NCBI RefSeq assembly: GCF_000002235.5 | Contig: NW_022145611.1 | Span: forward strand, 14,664,882-14,728,881 | Length of the DNA: 64,000 nucleotides | Reading direction: 5' to 3' | DNA from: Strongylocentrotus purpuratus | Taxonomy: Eukaryota > Echinodermata > Echinoidea > Camarodonta > Strongylocentrotidae | Shown here: positions 38,389-49,745 of the stretch, piece by piece | Numbering within the stretch: position 1 is the first letter of the stretch | Layout: each line of letters starts with the position of its first letter | The notes under the pieces: generated by a model | What the model saw: the letters and a program-made list of their open reading frames with translations, nothing else | Database searches by the model: none | What the model was told of the DNA's origin: nothing | Made by a program: the position numbers and the translations under genes

Positions 38389-38736
38389 GTAAGCTAGGGT
38401 CCATGATGTAACAGTCTGTCACAGCATCATCCTCAAAATAGCAGGCACACCGTATGACTCAAGATGCGTTCCTACAAATTTAGTAATTATTCAACATCAA
38501 AAAGCTTTACATGTAGTCAGCATGACGTGTTGTGCGAATCATTATTTCATCAATCACAAATAATGCACAGACAGTCAGACACCAACCTGAATCCTACTGA
38601 ATATTCTAATACCCATAGGCTCTATACAGTGAAGGACCACCTGATTCCTGTAGGCAATGGGTTCATTACTGAGAATTAATCATAATTAGGCCTGACAAGA
38701 AAGGAATTACTTGTTTGTTAGTCTATCTCATTGAAA

Positions 38737-39064
38737 TGAAGAGAGGGGTAGAGGGGGTAGAGAGGGGGAGAGGGGTAGAGGGGTAGAGGGGGAGAGGGGT
38801 AGAGGGGGAGAGGGGGTGAGGGGAGGGCGAGAGGGCGAGAGGGCGAGAGGGCGAGAGGGGGGAGGGGGGGGGAGAGGGGGAGAGGGGGAGAGGGGGAGGG
38901 GGAGAGGGGGAGGGGGAGAGGGGGAGGGGGAGAGGGGGAGGGGGAGAGGGGGAGGGGGAGAGGGGGAGGGGAGAGGGGAGAGGGGAGGGGGAGAGGGTGA
39001 GAGGGGGAGAGGGGGAGAGGGGAGAGGGGGAGAGGGGTAAAGGAAAGAAAGAAAGAAAATGAGA
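38737..39064. repeat. Long homopurine tract (GGGGAGAG-type)
   Basis: Over 300 bases almost entirely G and A on the plus strand, built of GAGGGGGAGAGGGGGAGG units with a few T (GGGGTAGAG) at the left end. Open frames through it are composition artefacts. It could form triplex or quadruplex structures. Confidence 0.9.
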
Positions 39065-42000
39065 TATGACAGAAAGAGAACAAAACAATATTTAAAAAAC
39101 AGACAACTTACCAAACAGACAGAGACAGTTATATAATGGGAAATGAAAAACAAAAACAAAAAATATATCCAATATATATTACAATGTATATATATTTTGT
39201 TTGATAACAACAAAAAATGGAAAGGCCTGGAGGCAGTAGAGCTATGTGTTTGTCCAGCAGAATTTTAAAGCTTTATCCACTTCATGAACTACATGTATCC
39301 ACTTTGCTTCAACCACATTCAGAGTATCGAAAATCAATTCAGTAACTGTATGCAAGCCTAATATTATCTTTATTCCAAAATGGGTACAATGATTATTTAT
39401 TATCATACCACAATCCAGGAGGTTTGTGTTTATTTTTAAAACCCTGAAGGAATTTGGCACTCATGCCATCACTTTTATGAGGAAGTGCTTTTAAACCATA
39501 TCCTCTTATATTAGTTTTAAATTATAATTAGAGACTTTAAGGTACTATGTCCCTTTTGCAGCCAACCTCAAATTCTGTAGAACTTTGCAGGAATTATGAA
39601 TACGCCATGTATGTCCTATCTGTGAAATTTAAACGTTAGCAATGTCCTCCTATTCAAATTATGCAAGGAAACCCGTTTACTTGCTAGACTTCACTGTCAG
39701 ACACTATTGAGTGACTGACTGGCTTTTTTTCTTCTTTGGTAATAACATACATGAAAAGAGTGGTAAAGGGTACATGAGCATTTGTCTACATCAATAACCC
39801 ACTTCTTGTGATGGCCATGATTAAACTGATTGAATCTTTGCGCAGCATAAAACGTATGACAATTCGGTACAATTGTCTGAAAATCAAGACTATTACTTTT
39901 GGGCTCTATAGCCCTAAAGTCGATTGACAATTAATAGAGGTCTAGTCGTAATTTTCCCACTTGAAGACATTTTCAAGCCCCACCTTTTTTAGGGAAGTTC
40001 TAAATTAGTTTTATCTTTCAAATGCAGTTGGAATTTAACTTTTTCATTTTTTGGGCCTGCAAATGGGACATACATGTAGTACCTTTAATCAATACAGGTT
40101 GATAGTAGGCTTACATAATTTACATGTATGACTTGTGAGAAACTTATGGAACTACATATTTTCTAAATGAGTATTTTTTAATTTTTTTCCCCCCTTTTCC
40201 TTTGATTTAGGCACATCTGCTACTCAGATTTTGGAAGGAGATGGAGAACCCAAAGCAATAGGCCTGGAACCAAAGTAAAGTATTTGGCCTACATGTACTT
40301 ATGATTTGAAGATATACTGTCCACGTACATGTATCTTAAGATTAACACTTCACAGATTCTATGAAACCTTGTTAAAACGAATAATTTTCAAGGTGTTCAA
40401 TTTAGGTGAATATAAAACATATTGTAACTTTTTGTCCACCTGGACTTGACTTCTGTGATGAGTGAGTTGATGCATTGGTAGGCCTAAAGTAAAACTCATG
40501 AGACTTGAGAAGTTGAGAGAAAATGTTTTTCTTAGTTTTTCTTTGTTTGTTTGTTCCATTATTTCATCAACTTCTCTGAAACAGGAGGTAGGGAGAAGCA
40601 TTGTTTTTTCAATTTTAAGGAATCTAAATTATTGAGTCATCAAAGTTTCATTCATGCCCCACAAAACCAGCAAAGGGTGAATAAACTCTATGGCATTTCA
40701 GTTACCTTTAGTACTTCAATTTGAAGAAGAAAAAAGTCACATTCTCTTGTAAAGTCAAGTATGTTCTAAGAATAGCATAGATCCGCTAACCTTTTCCTCT
40801 ACCCCAGGCCAGACTACAAAGAAAGCCACAGTGGTAAATGTGGACAGTGCAATAAAAGTAGGCCTCCTTGGCAGAATTAGAACTGGGGTCAGAGTTCGAC
40901 TGGTCTGACCCTTCTTGGAATTTCTACCTTTCTCTTCTCCCTCTCAACCCCAAGGATAAAGAGTTATTACTTTTTCCCCTCCTTGATGTAGTAGCCAGAT
41001 AGTTGAAATATTTCTGTGTTGTACAGGCCCTGGTATACCTTTCAGACTGTATTTATGGTTATGCATCAGACTGAGTGTCCCATAGCAGAATACTGTGGGA
41101 AGACGCCAATCCAACAGATACAGACATTCCTTTTAAAATATCACTTTTGTATAAAGGGACATAAAGATGTATTACATAGGCCTGTAGACACCATTCTTAT
41201 TTTTTATGAAACAATTTGATTCCAAAAGATTATTATAGCATTTAAATCAGTTGCATCATTTGTTTTTTGCAATCAATTCAGGCAGGGGAAGAAGGCCACT
41301 TGAAACAATCAATTACAAAAGCATGAAAGGGACAAATACAGCATTGATTGTATACATTCCCTACCCCCTCCCCCTCAAAAAAATATTGATTATTACATGA
41401 ACAAAGCTGCTTGGGTCTATGACACTATGGCTGGCATTGCAATTGCTCTCTCGGACAGTAGACTATTATACTTATAGAGTCCACAATAGATGACTGATTG
41501 ATGTCTCTTTTGACAGTTGATCAGTTTACAGTCGGCCTAAAGGCATGTGCTGTCTGCAACTAGTCAAATTATGTTATTAGCTCTCACGTTGCACTGACCA
41601 TGCCAGACGGAAATGGGGGGGGGGGGGGAGGTGTCGGCCCTTAGGCAACATATTTGCAATTACAATGTTCAGTAGTTGTGGGGTCATGTTGTACTAGAGT
41701 CACATGCTGTGAAACGAAATGGAGAAAGATTGTTGCCTGGAACCTTGACAAGTAACAATCCTTCAAAATGAACAATTTTCATAATGAATAATTGAATACC
41801 ATATGGACCTGCTCTGCCCCCCCCCCCCCTCCAACAAAAAACCCACCTATATTAATGATAAAGGTTTATTGGACCCTTACATAATAACTTACGTCCATTA
41901 TGTCTTTATGATTTAATGGAGCAAATACCTGGTAGTGGTATTTCAAATGCTCTTGTAAATTTAGCAACTCAATGTTCTTACTAATTTATAATCTTACTTA

Positions 42001-42518
42001 AATGGCCAAGTATCGTTAAGACACTAGGCCCTAACTACAAATTTAAAATGCACAGAGTGGATTTGGCGTGATATAAGTTACATTATTATTATTATTATTA
42101 TTATTAAAAATAATATTAATAAACCCAGAGCATGAGGTGCACACAAAAAAAGTGAACCATGGACCTATCTAATTATTTATGTCCATTATAAAACCAAGGA
42201 ATTGATCAGATTGATTTTTCATCCAACAGACGTCACATGCATCTATGATCTAGTGCTTTGCCGAGTCTGTGTTGTGTTAGGGTCCATGCACGTGCACGAA
42301 CAATGTGGAAAACACAATCTGTCATTGCGAATGAACTTCAGAGTAAGTTCAGGGGTCATATGTCACTCACACACTCCTCCTCAACCAGACAGATACTCAC
42401 ATGGACACGCTCTTTGTTCAACAGTCAATCTCTCTAAACATAACCCACGCCACGTGCACGCACGTTTAATTAAAAGACAAATCAGTGCAGTATGGATAAT
42501 GGAGATGATGATAATTAC

Positions 42519-42650
42519 CTCAGCTCCTCCCGTTCCAACAAAGGTTTCCTTTGGTGCTGCCCCCGTAACCTTCCCCGAATCGTCCACGGCAGACCCACCA
42601 TTCTTGGTCATGTCATATGATTGGTTCTTCTTGCTAAATATTTTCCCCAT
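42519..42650 (-). CDS. Gene 1 first exon with N-myristoylation signal
   Basis: ATG at 42650 opens MGKIFSKKNQSYDMTKNGGS then AVDDSGKVTGAAPKETFVGT-GGAE, ending at donor GAG|GTAATT. It is 44 codons, phase 0. Gly2, Ser6, Lys7 and Lys8 fit the N-myristoyltransferase consensus with a following basic patch, as in BASP1 and MARCKS. If the initiator Met is removed and Gly2 acylated, the isoform would sit on the inner plasma membrane. The unspliced frame runs on into the intron as a hydrophobic stretch that is not part of the protein. It is the most upstream start found and may be the main promoter's exon. Confidence 0.7.
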
Positions 42651-43200
42651 TTTGTCCTCTTTAGTTCTCCTTCCACTGTAGAAATAGCTAGCTTTGACAG
42701 CTTACTCCGATTATCACCATTTGATGTCGTTTCGTTATAAAAGAGTCACTATTCTCGCACGTGTACTACCGGTAATAAATCCGTGCAGTTTCTCCTCGCA
42801 TCAGCTACAATGCGCTCTTTCACAAATCACGGTTTGCCGGTCGGATCCTTTGTAAAAAATATCTCACCGTTAAGTGTATTTTGTCTGTCTCTTTAGGCTC
42901 ACCCCACGTGTTTATAATCCCACAGTCCGTTTAACAAGATCTGTTATGATGTCCCTAATCTCATCCCCTAAAACACGAAATTAATCGCTTCCTTTTGAGA
43001 CAGGTTTCCTCACAACGCGATGACATTCAGCGACCTTCTTCAACAATATCCGTGCCAGTCGTTATGAAATCGCTGTTGGCGGCGCGGCTGGTAGCGCTAG
43101 TTGCTCTCGATCTCTAAGCTCTGCTGGCGCTTGTTCGCGGAGCAGGCGCGTGTCGGGGTAGTGGACCTACAACTTTAGCCTTGACCTGTCAAAGGAGCTC
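42651..43200 (-). promoter_or_regulatory. Putative 5' UTR and promoter of the myristoylated first exon
   Basis: This interval upstream of the ATG is richer in C, G and CpG than its surroundings, especially 43070-43160 (GGCGGCGCGGCTGG, GCAGGCGCGTG). No minus-strand TATA box was convincing. Assigned by position and composition only. Confidence 0.35.
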
Positions 43201-44549
43201 TGTTGAATCCGTCGGTATTTTAAGCTCCTTTGTGTAATCGGAATATAAATATTGAAAGTGAAAGTCCATTGTCATTGCATGACTGAGTCTGAGTGATGTA
43301 TACCCTCTTAAAACGAATCACTGAAAAAATAAAGTAAGAGCATGGAGTATAATTTATGGTAAGATTGATCCGTACATCTATCATTGCGCCAAATCTGTTA
43401 CGCAATCCTTAGGTCATCGATTCCGGTGTCCATGAAGTATGATGAGTTGCATGATTTGCATCTACCATACCGCACAGAGTACTTATTTTAATTACAATAA
43501 AGATTCGCCATCAGAGCGCTTTAAAGGACTTCAATGAGCTCCAGTGATTTCTTTGTTAAGAAAACGCCTACAGAATGTCGAGGATGTCTCTTTTTTTAAT
43601 TCGGGGGGGGGGGGGAGGACTTTTAGGCGTATTTGTATACAAAACAAAAAGAATTTAACTATTTTCTTTTTGTTAAAGAAGACAAAAATACGGGGCTGGA
43701 GTATCTTTCCTGAAAGAAAATAACAACGATACAGCGCAGGAGCCATGCATGCAAGAGGAGGTTGGCGCAGATGTCCCCCCCCCCCCCCCTCCTCCCTTCA
43801 GATCCCGCCATGTAAAAACAAATTAAAGGTGTAACAGAATTAAAGAAATTGTAATTCTGAGAAGCACTGTATACCTACAGGCTGTGCATTAGACTGTCTT
43901 GTCTCAGACAGTGATCGCGCCCTTGTTTTTCTTTTACATTTTGTGTAAGACCTAATAAATCTGTGATGGCACCTTTCTTACACGACGATCCGATTGATTG
44001 AGCCAAATAGTTTCTTTCTCTGTGCTCATTGCTCTATAGTTTACAGACTTGATTTTAGATTAACTTATTGGTTTATTTATTTATCACTTATCCATCTATT
44101 TATTTGTTCTTTTATCCATATTTATTTACTTATTCATTTATTCGTTTGATTATTCATTCATTTTTATGTTGGTGATTGGCAAATTTGAGGACCGGACGCG
44201 AAAAGTACCCCTTTAATAATATACCGGAGATTTGGGGAACACGAATGCGGTCCCTCCGACCCATGAGTGGGGGAGGGGGCGGGGAGGGGATATAGGCATT
44301 GTGTGGTATGAGGAGGGGGGGCACCTGTCTCACTCGAAAAATGATGTGCAGCTAAAATACGAGGCCCATGATTATACAGGGGAAGGGTGTTGGAAGGGAA
44401 GGGGTCTTGTCGACTTCTTTCCTCGTCCCTTTCCCATTTCTCGCTAATTGTCCATTGTTTATTCATCTTCTTTCTTTTCTATGACATTCGATGGGGAGGG
44501 GGCACATGACCCCAAAATGTGCACTCCCCCTTAGCTACACCATTGTTAA

Positions 44550-44915
44550 AGGTAAAGACCAGTATTGGAAACGCCCCAATTTCAAAAAACGAAATGGAAG
44601 CTCTCATTACCAATCATGTGAAAGAATATGTTTTGACTAATACATGATGATAAAAAATTTGCCGGGAAACCGCCTACTAATTCATATATTTGGTAAATTT
44701 GTTTCTCTCATGGACTGTGAGAGATATAGGGTAGTCCCATATACATCTTTCTGTGTATAGTGCTTGTAACTTTACGAAGAATGGGCCAAATTTCTTATCA
44801 TTTTGATGATTGCAGAACCTTGCAGATGCTAGATGCTAGATGATCAACCATTTCTGATCGATTCCACAACGTTTCTTTCACAATGCAATCGCATGACCAT
44901 AACTGGTCTTTAACT
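44550..44915 (+). mobile_element. TTAA-flanked MITE, copy 2
   Basis: Same ends and interior as the copy at 35881, 366 bp, bordered by TTAA (44546-44549, 44916-44919). The right end has one change (TTTAACT for TTTACCT). Same orientation as copy 1. Confidence 0.8.
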
Positions 44916-46139
44916 TTAATTGCAAAATGACGAGATCCTCACTTTAAAATCATCGATAATTATACACGTACTGTCGGCAGTATACTATAATCCTTGATGA
45001 AATGCAGCACTCTATTTCTATAAGGCAATGAGCAATGAAGGAGAAGGGGACAAAGTGAAATGATAATAATATCCTCATGATTCTGCATCCAATGTAATTA
45101 TGAGTTATTTGATATGTCTTGCCTGTAACGTCTAACCAAATCTATCCATTTTTGTATGTAATTATGCTGTTGTCGTTGTTGATTATGTTGTCGTTTTTCA
45201 ATGAAATATTTATTGTTGCTATGCACATTAATTTTCTCAAATAGTTTAAGTATATAAAATATTTAGGATATATCAAAAAATACGGGAAGAATTTGAATCA
45301 TGACCAAAACGGTGCAGTGTGCATACTGAATTACATATTATGAGTCAACTAGCGTATGACCGCAAACAGTAAAGGGGTGGGAGGGGGAGGTGTGCCACTT
45401 TATATATCAGCTTCCAAGACAGGAAATGTTAATTTTGAAAGTTTGTTTAACAAGATTAAAAATTCAACAAGGACATGTGTTTATGAAACTCGGAAGGCCG
45501 CTTTGTGTCAAACTTCGTTTACTAGTACATGACAACGCAGTTTGCACTGTAATGATAAATTTTGTTTCTCATGTTTGAACAAAGAATTTCACTTGTATAA
45601 GTGAATCTGCAACCTTTAGTTAGTGACGTGGCCACGTGGGTACAGTGCCCCGGTCTTCACCTGGTGGCTGTCTTATTGCAACATGATCGCAAAAAACTAT
45701 ATAAAACTTTAAATAGCCATATATGTTATACTTACTAAAATACGCAAACATGAAGATAACATTTTACGTCATGATTGTTTCAGATAATACCATAATGTAT
45801 TGGAATGTCACTTAAATTGATTTCTTGAAACATTTTGCGATCGTGTTTTGGGAGGGGTGTCAGGAAATATTGTTAACATAGAATGGCTTCAATTATGAAC
45901 TCCATTTAATTATAATACATTGTGTCTGTAAATCATTCTACCTCCCCCTTTTTCCTCAAAAGAAGGGGTGAGATCACCATTACCATGATCGTTACGCAAT
46001 AGTGATGCCAACACACTCGAAACCTTGTGAAAAGGCAACTGTCATTATTGGCATCTAGATAAACTATTCATCAGATGCAGTATTAAGGTGATGCCAATTA
46101 AGTGATCAAGAGCTTCTGTAAAAATTCCATTCCCCACAA

Positions 46140-46400
46140 TGGCGTAGTTACGGGGGCACGTTCCCCACCCCCCCCCCCCCCCCCCAGACGCGAATCCAGG
46201 ATTTCTTAGGGTTGGAGGCCCTTGGGGGGGGGGGGGGTAGTAAGCACTAATTTTATTTTTGTTTGCCCTCGAAAATATGAAAATTTGCACCCCCCCCCCC
46301 CTTGAGCGCCAGGGGGGCCCAACTCCCCCAAAAAGATAAAATTAACGTGTTTTTACACGTTTTGTTTCCCAGGGAGGCCCCCCCCCCCCCCACAAGAATG
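46140..46400 (-). repeat. hAT-like GGCGGATCC/GTAGTTACGGGGG repeat fragment with G/C runs
   Basis: It contains a core read on the minus strand as AACGTGTAAAAACACGTTAA, with TTTTGGGGGAG and GCGCTCAAGGGGG nearby, shared with 49560-49745 in the opposite orientation. Poly-C runs up to about 17 nt break it up. Such sequences are common at the ends of hAT-derived MITEs; the boundaries are unclear. Confidence 0.45.
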
Positions 46401-46760
46401 ACAAAAGTAAAGTTACAATAACGGAAGAAATTTTGAAGCGGGAAAGAAAAAGAAGGGGGAAATAGCAAGGAGACATGCAAGAAGATAAGAACAAGCCCCT
46501 TCCATACCAACTGCACCTCCTTTTTGCCTGTTTTCTCGTATTTCATCATCCTATCAAGACCGGTGGGTGCACCCCCGTGACACCATGTAGTCCATACAAC
46601 TAACACAACTACTGTCCATCAATAATTCTCGAGAGAGGGTGGATTTAAAAACATAGTTTGCGTATACGCTGTATAATAATAATAATAATTATATGTATTA
46701 TAATCGCTATTCATTAGTGTGGTTATTATCTTTATCTTTATGATCATTCTTCTTCTTATT

Positions 46761-46933
46761 ATTATTATTAATAATAATAATAACAATAATGAAACATGTG
46801 AAAAATACAATAATGCGTAGTGCTAAATCTAACACTAGTGTCATATCATATGACACTAGTGTTAGATTTAGCACTACGCATTATTGTATTTTTCACATGT
46901 TTCATTATTGTTATTATTATTATTAATAATAAT
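46761..46933. repeat. Perfect 173-bp palindrome
   Basis: Arms of 85 bp are exact complements around a 3-nt centre at 46846-46848 (GTCATA-TCA-TATGAC). The outer part is ATT/AAT repeat, the inner part unique (GCGTAGTGCTAAATCTAAC). It abuts the left end of the foldback element. Confidence 0.85.
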
Positions 46934-47061
46934 CTTTTCAAAATGAACGAATTTTTGTTCACTTTTCATCAAAATGTCATCAAACTGATTCCTTGATTTT
47001 TCTTTCACATCTTCACACACTACCACCCACATTTCTAACTTATCCTCATTAAACTGTGTTA

Positions 47062-48007
47062 ACGAGGATAAATTTATCTTCATTTAACAGCTAAATGAGG
47101 ATAAATTTATCTTCGTTTAACAGCTAAACGAAGATAAATTTATCCTCATTTAACAGCTAAACGAAGATAAATTTATCCTCATTTAACAGCTAAACGAAGA
47201 TAAATTTATCTTCATTTAACAGCTAAACGAAGATAAATTTATCTTCATTTAACAGCTAAACGAGGATAAATTTATCTTCATTTAACAGCTAAACGAAGAT
47301 AAATTTATCTTCATTTAACAGCTAAACGAAGATAAATTTATCCTCATTTAACAGCTAAACGAAGATAAATTTATCTTCATTTAACAGCTAAACGAGGATA
47401 AATTTATCTTCATTTAACAGCTAAACGAAGATAAATTTATCTTCATTTAACAGCTAAACGAAGATAAATTTATCCTCATTTAACAGCTAAACGAAGATAA
47501 ATTTATCCTCATTTAACAGCTAAACGAAGATAAATTTATCTTCATTTAACAGCTAAACGAAGATAAATTTATCCTCATTTAACAGCTAAACGAAGATAAA
47601 TTTATCTTCATTTAACAGCTAAACGAAGATAAATTTATCTTCATTTAACAGCTAAACGAGGATAAATTTATCTTCATTTAACAGCTAAACGAAGATAAAT
47701 TTATCCTCATTTAACAGCTAAACGAAGATAAATTTATCCTCATTTAACAGCTAAACGAAGATAAATTTATCTTCATTTAACAGCTAAATGAGGATAAATT
47801 TATCTTCATTTAACAGCTAAACGAAGATAAATTTATCTTCATTTAACAGCTAAACGAAGATAAATTTATCTTCATTTAACAGCTAAACGAAGATAAATTT
47901 ATCTTCATTTAACAGCTAAATGAGGATAAATTTATCTTCATTTAACAGCTAAACGAAGATAAATTTATCCTCATTTAGCTGTTAAATGAAGATAAATTTA
48001 ACCTCAT
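47062..48007. repeat. Left-arm array of 33-bp palindromic units
   Basis: About 28-29 tandem units of the form CGAAGATAAATTTATCTTCA plus TTTAACAGCTAAA. Each unit is close to self-complementary (GAAGATAAATTTATCTTC). Units differ mainly at two mirrored positions, GAAGAT/GAGGAT and ATCTTC/ATCCTC. Stops occur in all frames, so it is not coding. Confidence 0.9.
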
Positions 48008-48135
48008 TAAACTGTGTAAATGAAGATACCGAAAAACGAAGGCGACCACGTACGGTGAACTCGTCTTCTTCTTCTTCGTCGTAGCCATTTCAAAGAAAAT
48101 TCAAAACGCGTTATAAAAGGAAAAATTAACAGATT

Positions 48136-48372
48136 ATGGACAACGTAACCGCGAGTGACGATGTCGAATCGAAGAGTGATCTTAAATCTGGTGCTGGCCG
48201 CGCGTGTACCATATATGTTGTTTGTGCCCAGACTTTGTATATACTATTAGACAGAGCTCTAGCTGTTTACAAACAACGGACGCATTGCCCGCGCTCGGCT
48301 ATTGTTCTCTTTGTTCTCTCTTTGGTTATAGCTAGTCTGCAGACACAGACCCTTGACAGCCATTATGAGTAA
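48136..48372 (+). CDS. Small ORF in the left arm (78 aa), function unknown
   Basis: ATG at 48136 opens MDNVTASDDVESKSDLKSGA and ends QTQTLDSHYE. It has an acidic N-terminus and a hydrophobic stretch (SAIVLFVLSLVIASLQ, about residues 53-68) that could span a membrane. TATAAAAGG lies at 48111-48119, too close for a normal TSS-to-ATG spacing. The twin ORF in the other arm differs by three replacement and no silent changes, which gives no sign of protein-level constraint. It may be non-coding. No family recognised. Confidence 0.25.
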   Translation: MDNVTASDDVESKSDLKSGAGRACTIYVVCAQTLYILLDRALAVYKQRTHCPRSAIVLFVLSLVIASLQTQTLDSHYE

Positions 48373-49559
48373 AAACAATGTCTAAATTTTAAACATGAAA
48401 GTACTGAGTTATGTCATGTAGCTGCTTCTGACACAGTGCAATACTGGAAAAGAAACATAACACATCAAGCAGAATCTGATTCTCCTGATTATTTCATGTG
48501 GTTTTATTCAAGAGTAAAGTTGAGTCTGTGTTTACAGACTAGGTTTGAGATGGTGAATAGATAGAACTAATAATCCCCGTGCGACCGGCTAACGACGGTC
48601 TGGGGAGAATTTGGGTGTATCATCTCTCTGGTGTATCTGTACATGGAGGTAAATGGGTGTATCATATTCGTAAAATGCAGACCTTTTAACAATCTATCAG
48701 GGTGGTTACTTAATTTGCAAAAATTCACCTTTCAGAAAGAAAACGTGCAACGTGCTAAAATTAGAAGACAAGACACAGGATGGGGCTGCATTGGGCTAAA
48801 TAGGCCTATATAAATTATAATGTTTAATATTATCAGGGAACCACTGAGCTGTGTGCCCGGCCGCAAAAAATATATGAGCAATATTATCTTTAAAAATGCA
48901 AATACATGTATTTCACTTTGACTATTAAGAGCATAAATCGGAGAGAAAGTTGAAAACAAACGATTGTGCTTGAAAACTTGACTTTTCTGACTTTCGCTGA
49001 ATATCCGTGTTTAAAATTTGTAAACTTGGCAGCTAGAGTTCACTCAGTTCAGAATGGGCCTTTGGACACCCGGCATACGGTCTGGACAGTAATTTCTTTC
49101 TCGTTCAAAATCCTAATCGATGTTTTGTGGATTTCATCGGGATGAGCCATTTTCTTTAGTTACAAACCCAAGCATGATATGATCGATGCCCAATAGGAAG
49201 TGCAACTAAATCGTTCGGGCAACCATGCCTATATTTAATAGAAAGTATAAACCAAATATGAGTACACCCCCCCCCCCCCTCTCCGGGTCCCCATCACGGA
49301 ACCTCATGAGAATTTCTTAGGTCAATAGGCTGTATATATAATAGTGGAGGTACTATGGAAATTGGAATAACACCCGACGGGGGCTGATCAAAGATTTCCC
49401 AACAATAATAATTATGAAGACGCCCTGAAATTTGAATGTCACGCAAATTCCAGGGATTAATTCCCTCCAATTTGCGCGAGCGGCCGCTTCCGAAGCAGAA
49501 TTAAGTGACAATAATCATAAACAGTAATACTCCAGCTATCAGGGTGTGTACATCCACTA

Positions 49560-49745
49560 AATCGCCAGTGGCGGATCCGGGGGGCCCGCCTCCCCCGCCC
49601 CCCCCCCCCGCCCCGGGGAAAAAAACGTGTAAAAACACGTTAATTTTACCTTTTTGGGGAGATGTCCCCCTCCCCCTGTCGCTCTAGAGGGGTGCACATT
49701 TTCAAATTTTAGAGGGTCCCCCAACAAAATGTGCTCACCTTTATA
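49560..49745 (+). repeat. hAT-like CAGTGGCGGATCC repeat in the left arm
   Basis: Starts CAGTGGCGGATCCGGGGGG, contains AACGTGTAAAAACACGTTAA and ends in GTGCACATTTTCAAATTTT. The core is shared with 46140-46400 in inverse orientation. It appears to be absent at the matching place in the right arm, suggesting insertion after the arms formed. Confidence 0.45.

Larger units (their letters stand above)
37531..38487. repeat. 169-bp tandem duplication, second unit interrupted by a transposon
   Basis: Unit 1 (37531-37699) begins CATCTTTCTCCTTTAGTTGC. Unit 2 begins identically at 37700, is broken at 37782 by the element at 37783-38388, and resumes to about 38487. Unit 1 therefore shows the unoccupied site. 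Confidence 0.8.
21900..42518 (-). other. Gene 1 long 5' intronic region
   Basis: Twenty kilobases between the first exons. It contains the alternative first exon at 25809-25847, an unclassified element (26805-29160), two TIR elements (24018 and 24470), a TTAA MITE (35881), the hAT-type insertion (37783) and a purine tract (38737). Elsewhere only AT-rich DNA with unsupported short ORFs was seen, including 29161-34350 and 39065-42518. Confidence 0.5.
1..42650 (-). other. Gene 1: acidic Pro/Glu-rich protein gene with alternative first exons (BASP1/MARCKS-like)
   Basis: Seen: nine minus-strand exons with GT/AG borders, each a whole number of codons. Three carry an in-frame ATG directly before a phase-0 donor (42650, 25847, 21899); six form the shared body. 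The longest visible path from the myristoylation-type exon gives 592 codons and remains open at the left edge. The body is nearly all Pro, Glu, Ala, Thr, Val and Ser, with no folded domain and no Cys cluster. Known: an N-terminal MGxxxSKK followed by an acidic Ala/Pro/Glu-rich unfolded chain is typical of BASP1 (CAP-23), and of MARCKS and GAP43 in looser form; these bind the inner plasma membrane. Inferred: one isoform is membrane attached and the others are soluble or coiled-coil tethered. Low complexity prevents firm orthology; a neurofilament-tail or PEVK-like scaffold is an alternative reading. Confidence 0.65.
42651..46760. other. Gene-poor stretch upstream of Gene 1
   Basis: Apart from the promoter region, TTAA MITE copy 2 (44550-44915), poly-G/C runs and a hAT-like fragment (46140-46400), no supported gene was seen. 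Open frames here lack start, splice or domain support. Confidence 0.5.

Noticed and set aside
37982-38422. 146-codon minus-strand ORF in the hAT-type element, considered as a transposase remnant
   Set aside because: It crosses the element's right boundary into host DNA, and no BED, hAT dimerisation or DDE-type motif could be recognised.
38718-39213. Overlapping Pro/Ser/Leu ORFs on the minus strand
   Set aside because: Artefacts of the homopurine tract.
46874-47083. Minus-strand ORF at the outer foldback end (EDKLEMWVVVCEDVKEKSRN)
   Set aside because: A similar frame exists in the other arm, but it is short, runs into AAT repeat and array, and the arms are too alike for conservation to be informative.
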